NCBI GenBank assembly: GCA_021299075.1
Contig: JAJTFU010000051.1
Span: 1 to 17,322 of the forward strand
Length of the DNA: 17,322 nt
Reading direction: 5' to 3'
Source of the DNA: Novosphingobium sp.
GTDB lineage: Bacteria; Pseudomonadota; Alphaproteobacteria; Sphingomonadales; Sphingomonadaceae
Positions 15,561-17,322 of this stretch are shown here, in pieces. Below the pieces are notes generated by a model, which was not told where the DNA came from, searched no databases, and saw only the letters and a list, made by a program, of their open reading frames with translations. The stretch's first letter is position 1; every line of letters begins with the position of its first letter. Both the position numbers and the translations under genes were made by a program.

Positions 15561-15998
15561 ATGAACGCACAGCCGCCCTCTTTCACCACGCCAGGCTCTC
15601 CCCCGACGGGAATGCTGCCCGGATCGGGCCTGGCCGAATTCGGCCAGGCTTCGGCCAGCGCGATGAGCATGAAGTGGGCGGCGCTGCACGATGCGGCCGG
15701 GGTTGTGGCCACACTGGCCGGCCTGGCTACCGAGCCGATGAAGTCCGAAGTTCGCAATTTCCCCGCGATCATGCGCGATGTCGGCGGGTGGCGTCGCAAC
15801 CTGGCCGAACAGGGCATTGCCGATCTGGCCGCGATCATGGAGCCGGGGATTGCCGCACTGGTGGCGGTCCAGGCCCGCGGCGTGAGCCCGGCTTCCGCTG
15901 CCCTTGCGCTGTGGCAGGAATTCCTGGCCGCGCGGAACGGGCTGCTGGCGCTGGTGCCGCCGCCCGAAGAGACCCCGCCACCGCGCCGCTTGACCTGA
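15561..15998 (+). CDS. Small uncharacterised protein upstream of mmcB
   Basis: A 145-residue protein I cannot assign. The N terminus (1-25) is Pro/Gly/Ser-rich and probably disordered. Residues 30-130 look like alanine-rich amphipathic helices with no membrane span (WAALHDAAGVVATLAGLATE, ALALWQEFLAARNGLLALV). The C-terminal end is proline-rich (PPPEETPPPRRLT). G+C and codon use match the core genome, and the frame is uninterrupted. AAGG lies 9 nt before the ATG. It is 39 nt upstream of mmcB on the same strand. The short helical build recalls small scaffold or granule-associated proteins, but that is not evidence. Confidence 0.65.
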   Translation: MNAQPPSFTTPGSPPTGMLPGSGLAEFGQASASAMSMKWAALHDAAGVVATLAGLATEPMKSEVRNFPAIMRDVGGWRRNLAEQGIADLAAIMEPGIAALVAVQARGVSPASAALALWQEFLAARNGLLALVPPPEETPPPRRLT

Positions 15999-16002
15999 GC
16001 GC

Positions 16003-16031
16003 TTGCGCGGTTCCCGGTCTGTTCCTATGCT
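16003..16031 (+). promoter_or_regulatory. Candidate promoter giving a leaderless mmcB transcript
   Basis: TTGCGC (16003-16008) and TATGCT (16026-16031) are separated by 17 nt. A start of transcription 7 nt after the -10 falls on or next to the A of the mmcB ATG at 16038. No ribosome site is present before that ATG. The -35 matches consensus in 3 of 6 positions and the -10 in 4 of 6. Confidence 0.4.
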
Positions 16032-16037
16032 CCGGAC

Positions 16038-16526
16038 ATGACCGGAGCCGCAATTCCCGCAACTGCTGACGCTGAACTGAAAGCCGCCCAGGCTGTTGCC
16101 CGCGGCATTTGCCGGCTGTTCGCCCGCAATGACATCTGGTGCCTGGCGGAAATGCCGCTGCGCTCCAACCGCCGTGCCGACCTGATGGGGATCGATGCCA
16201 AGGGGCACCTGGTCATCGTCGAGATCAAGGTCAGCAAGGCCGATCTGCTGGGCGATGCCAAGTGGCCCGATTACCTCGATCATTGTGACCGGTTCTACTG
16301 GGGCCTCGCCGCGCACCTCGACCGCGCCTGCATGGAAACCGAAGCGTTTCGGCCCGATCGCTGCGGGCTGATCGTAGCCGATGGCTATGATGCCGAGATC
16401 CTCCGCCCCGCCCCCACAGTCCCGCTTAACGCCGCGCGCCGCAAGGCCGAGGTGGAGCGGTTGGCCCGCGCCGCGCTGCGCCGCCAGCAGGGCTTTATCG
16501 ATCCTGGCCTGGCCGCCTGGAGCTAG
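16038..16526 (+). CDS. mmcB: MmcB-family DNA repair protein
   Basis: A 162-residue protein of the MmcB/COG5321 family, known in Caulobacter and other alphaproteobacteria as a DNA-damage-response protein with a nuclease-like fold. The PD-(D/E)xK core is visible: Glu38, RRADLMG (Asp48) and VIVEIKVSK (Glu62, Lys64). It continues with KWPDYLDHCDRFYWGL, a family hallmark. The C-terminal part (RRKAEVERLARAALRR) is helical. It probably processes damaged DNA; its exact substrate is not evident. No Shine-Dalgarno precedes the ATG. Its stop overlaps the stop of the opposing DUF1289 gene in CTAG, so the two genes end tail to tail. Confidence 0.9.
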   Translation: MTGAAIPATADAELKAAQAVARGICRLFARNDIWCLAEMPLRSNRRADLMGIDAKGHLVIVEIKVSKADLLGDAKWPDYLDHCDRFYWGLAAHLDRACMETEAFRPDRCGLIVADGYDAEILRPAPTVPLNAARRKAEVERLARAALRRQQGFIDPGLAAWS

Positions 16527-16768
16527 ACCCTGTCCTTCAGCTGGCGGAGGATTGCGTGCTTGTCCTGCGGGCGCAGCATCGGCCAGTCGGCGATCTCGTT
16601 CAGCGTGCGCTTGCAGCCCAGGCACCAGCCGGTCGCCTGGTCGATCCGGCAGGTCCCGTCACAGGGCGAATCCGGCCCGCGAGGAGGCGGCCGCAGGCTC
16701 AGCGCTTGATCGCCGGTTCGCGCGACAGGCGCGTCATCAGCAGGGCCGCGCGCTTGGCCTGGCGCCAC
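16523..16768 (-). CDS. DUF1289 cysteine-motif protein
   Basis: The conserved part is SPCDGTCRIDQATGWCLGC followed by KRTLNEIADW, with four cysteines in CX3C and CX2C pairs that suggest metal binding. This is the DUF1289 pattern; its function is unknown. The GTG start at 16768 gives 81 residues and overlaps the M20 peptidase gene by 70 nt. A later start near the peptidase stop (for instance CTG at about 16702) would give a shorter, more typical product with the cysteine motif close to the N terminus. The upstream overlap suggests translational coupling with the peptidase. The start is uncertain. Confidence 0.8.
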   Translation of the reverse strand: MAPGQARGPADDAPVARTGDQALSLRPPPRGPDSPCDGTCRIDQATGWCLGCKRTLNEIADWPMLRPQDKHAILRQLKDRV

Positions 16769-17322
16769 AGGCTGGGAATATCGACCGTTTCGTCCGCTGT
16801 GTGATCGCCACTGCTCGCCGGGCCAAGGCCGGCCAGGCTGTCAACATCGACCGCCACGAAGCTGACATCGCCCGCCCCGCGCTTGAGCGGATCGAGCACG
16901 GGCATTTCCGGCAGGCCAAGCGTGACGTTGACGCGGTTAAGCTTGGCCAGCAGCGCGCGGTTGCCCTCGGTCGGGGCCATCGGCGGATACTTGTCCTCGA
17001 ATTCCAGCGTGGCGGTGCCGCCGTTGAACGGCCGGGCGACGATCGCGCGCATCTTCGCTTCGGCGCGGGCGATCGATTCTGGGCTGAGCGCGCGCAGATC
17101 GCCCATGGCCACGGCCTGGCCGGGGATGATGTTGCTCTTGCCAGTGGCCTCGGCATTGGCGCCGCTGGGCGCAATCGCCGCACTGGCCCCGCCGGCCACC
17201 ATGCCGACATTGAAGGTCAGGTTCGGTTCGGGCAGCTCCTGGCGGAAGGCGGTGAGGATCGCGGCGAGCGGATAGATCGCCCCCTCGCCGGCCGCGGCCG
17301 AGAAGATCCCGCTGGAATGGGC
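16699..17322 (-). CDS. M20-family metallopeptidase, C-terminal part (cut by window edge)
   Basis: The last 207 residues of a zinc carboxypeptidase-like enzyme of the CPG2/M20 family enter from the right edge. The reading frame is open up to 17322 and begins AHSSGIFSAAAGEGAIYPLA, the dimerisation domain. FNVGMVAGGASAAIAP and the region around AMGDLRALSP are usual in the family. Near the C terminus GLGPASSGDHTADETVDIPS carries the His that ligates zinc. It would hydrolyse a peptide or N-acyl amino acid. A signal peptide cannot be judged because the N terminus is missing. The stop overlaps the upstream part of the DUF1289 frame. Confidence 0.9.
   Translation of the reverse strand, partial: AHSSGIFSAAAGEGAIYPLAAILTAFRQELPEPNLTFNVGMVAGGASAAIAPSGANAEATGKSNIIPGQAVAMGDLRALSPESIARAEAKMRAIVARPFNGGTATLEFEDKYPPMAPTEGNRALLAKLNRVNVTLGLPEMPVLDPLKRGAGDVSFVAVDVDSLAGLGPASSGDHTADETVDIPSLWRQAKRAALLMTRLSREPAIKR

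Noticed and set aside
15546..16625. 359-codon minus-strand frame spanning the unknown gene and mmcB
   Set aside because: It covers two separate plus-strand genes and their spacer; composition is that of a shadow frame.

Overview
The window looks like chromosomal DNA of an alphaproteobacterium, most probably a member of the Sphingomonadales. Supporting signs are high G+C with strong third-position G/C bias, an mmcB-type DNA repair gene next to a DUF1289 gene, paired GC-rich inverted repeats between genes, and a lipid/hydroxy-acid catabolic cluster with a GPH-type transporter. This placement is inference; no rRNA or other marker is present.

Left part (1-7854): a catabolic region. A truncated acyl-CoA dehydrogenase gene reads leftward. 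Divergent from it is a rightward run: SDR dehydrogenase, GPH-family transporter (4-nt overlap with the SDR), acyl-CoA dehydrogenase of the ACAD10/11 type, zinc alcohol dehydrogenase and an APH-like phosphotransferase. A pair of mirror-image hairpins lies between the acyl-CoA dehydrogenase and the alcohol dehydrogenase. A leftward family III CoA-transferase gene meets the run tail to tail and is broken by a frameshift. The ACAD plus APH-kinase pair matches, as separate genes, the two halves of eukaryotic ACAD10/ACAD11 and the LvaA/LvaC pair of levulinate catabolism. This suggests removal of a gamma-hydroxyl from a hydroxyacyl-CoA through a phosphate ester.

Middle (7887-13915): a leftward subtilisin-like protease with a lipobox, a Pro/Thr linker and a probable C-terminal outer-membrane barrel (NalP-like layout). 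Divergent from it are dapD (lysine/diaminopimelate synthesis) and a small K+-channel-like gene 4 nt downstream. A very long hairpin separates these from a leftward secreted membrane dipeptidase (M19) and an uncharacterised protein with a possible OB-fold.

Right part (13967-17322): a stretch of visibly lower G+C holds two unrecognised genes, a gene-poor gap and direct repeats. It abuts the 3' end of a tRNA-Arg(CCG) gene, a typical place for integrated elements, but no integrase is visible. Beyond the tRNA, the ordinary core resumes with a small unknown protein, mmcB (possibly leaderless), a DUF1289 cysteine-motif protein and the C-terminal part of an M20 metallopeptidase running off the right edge.
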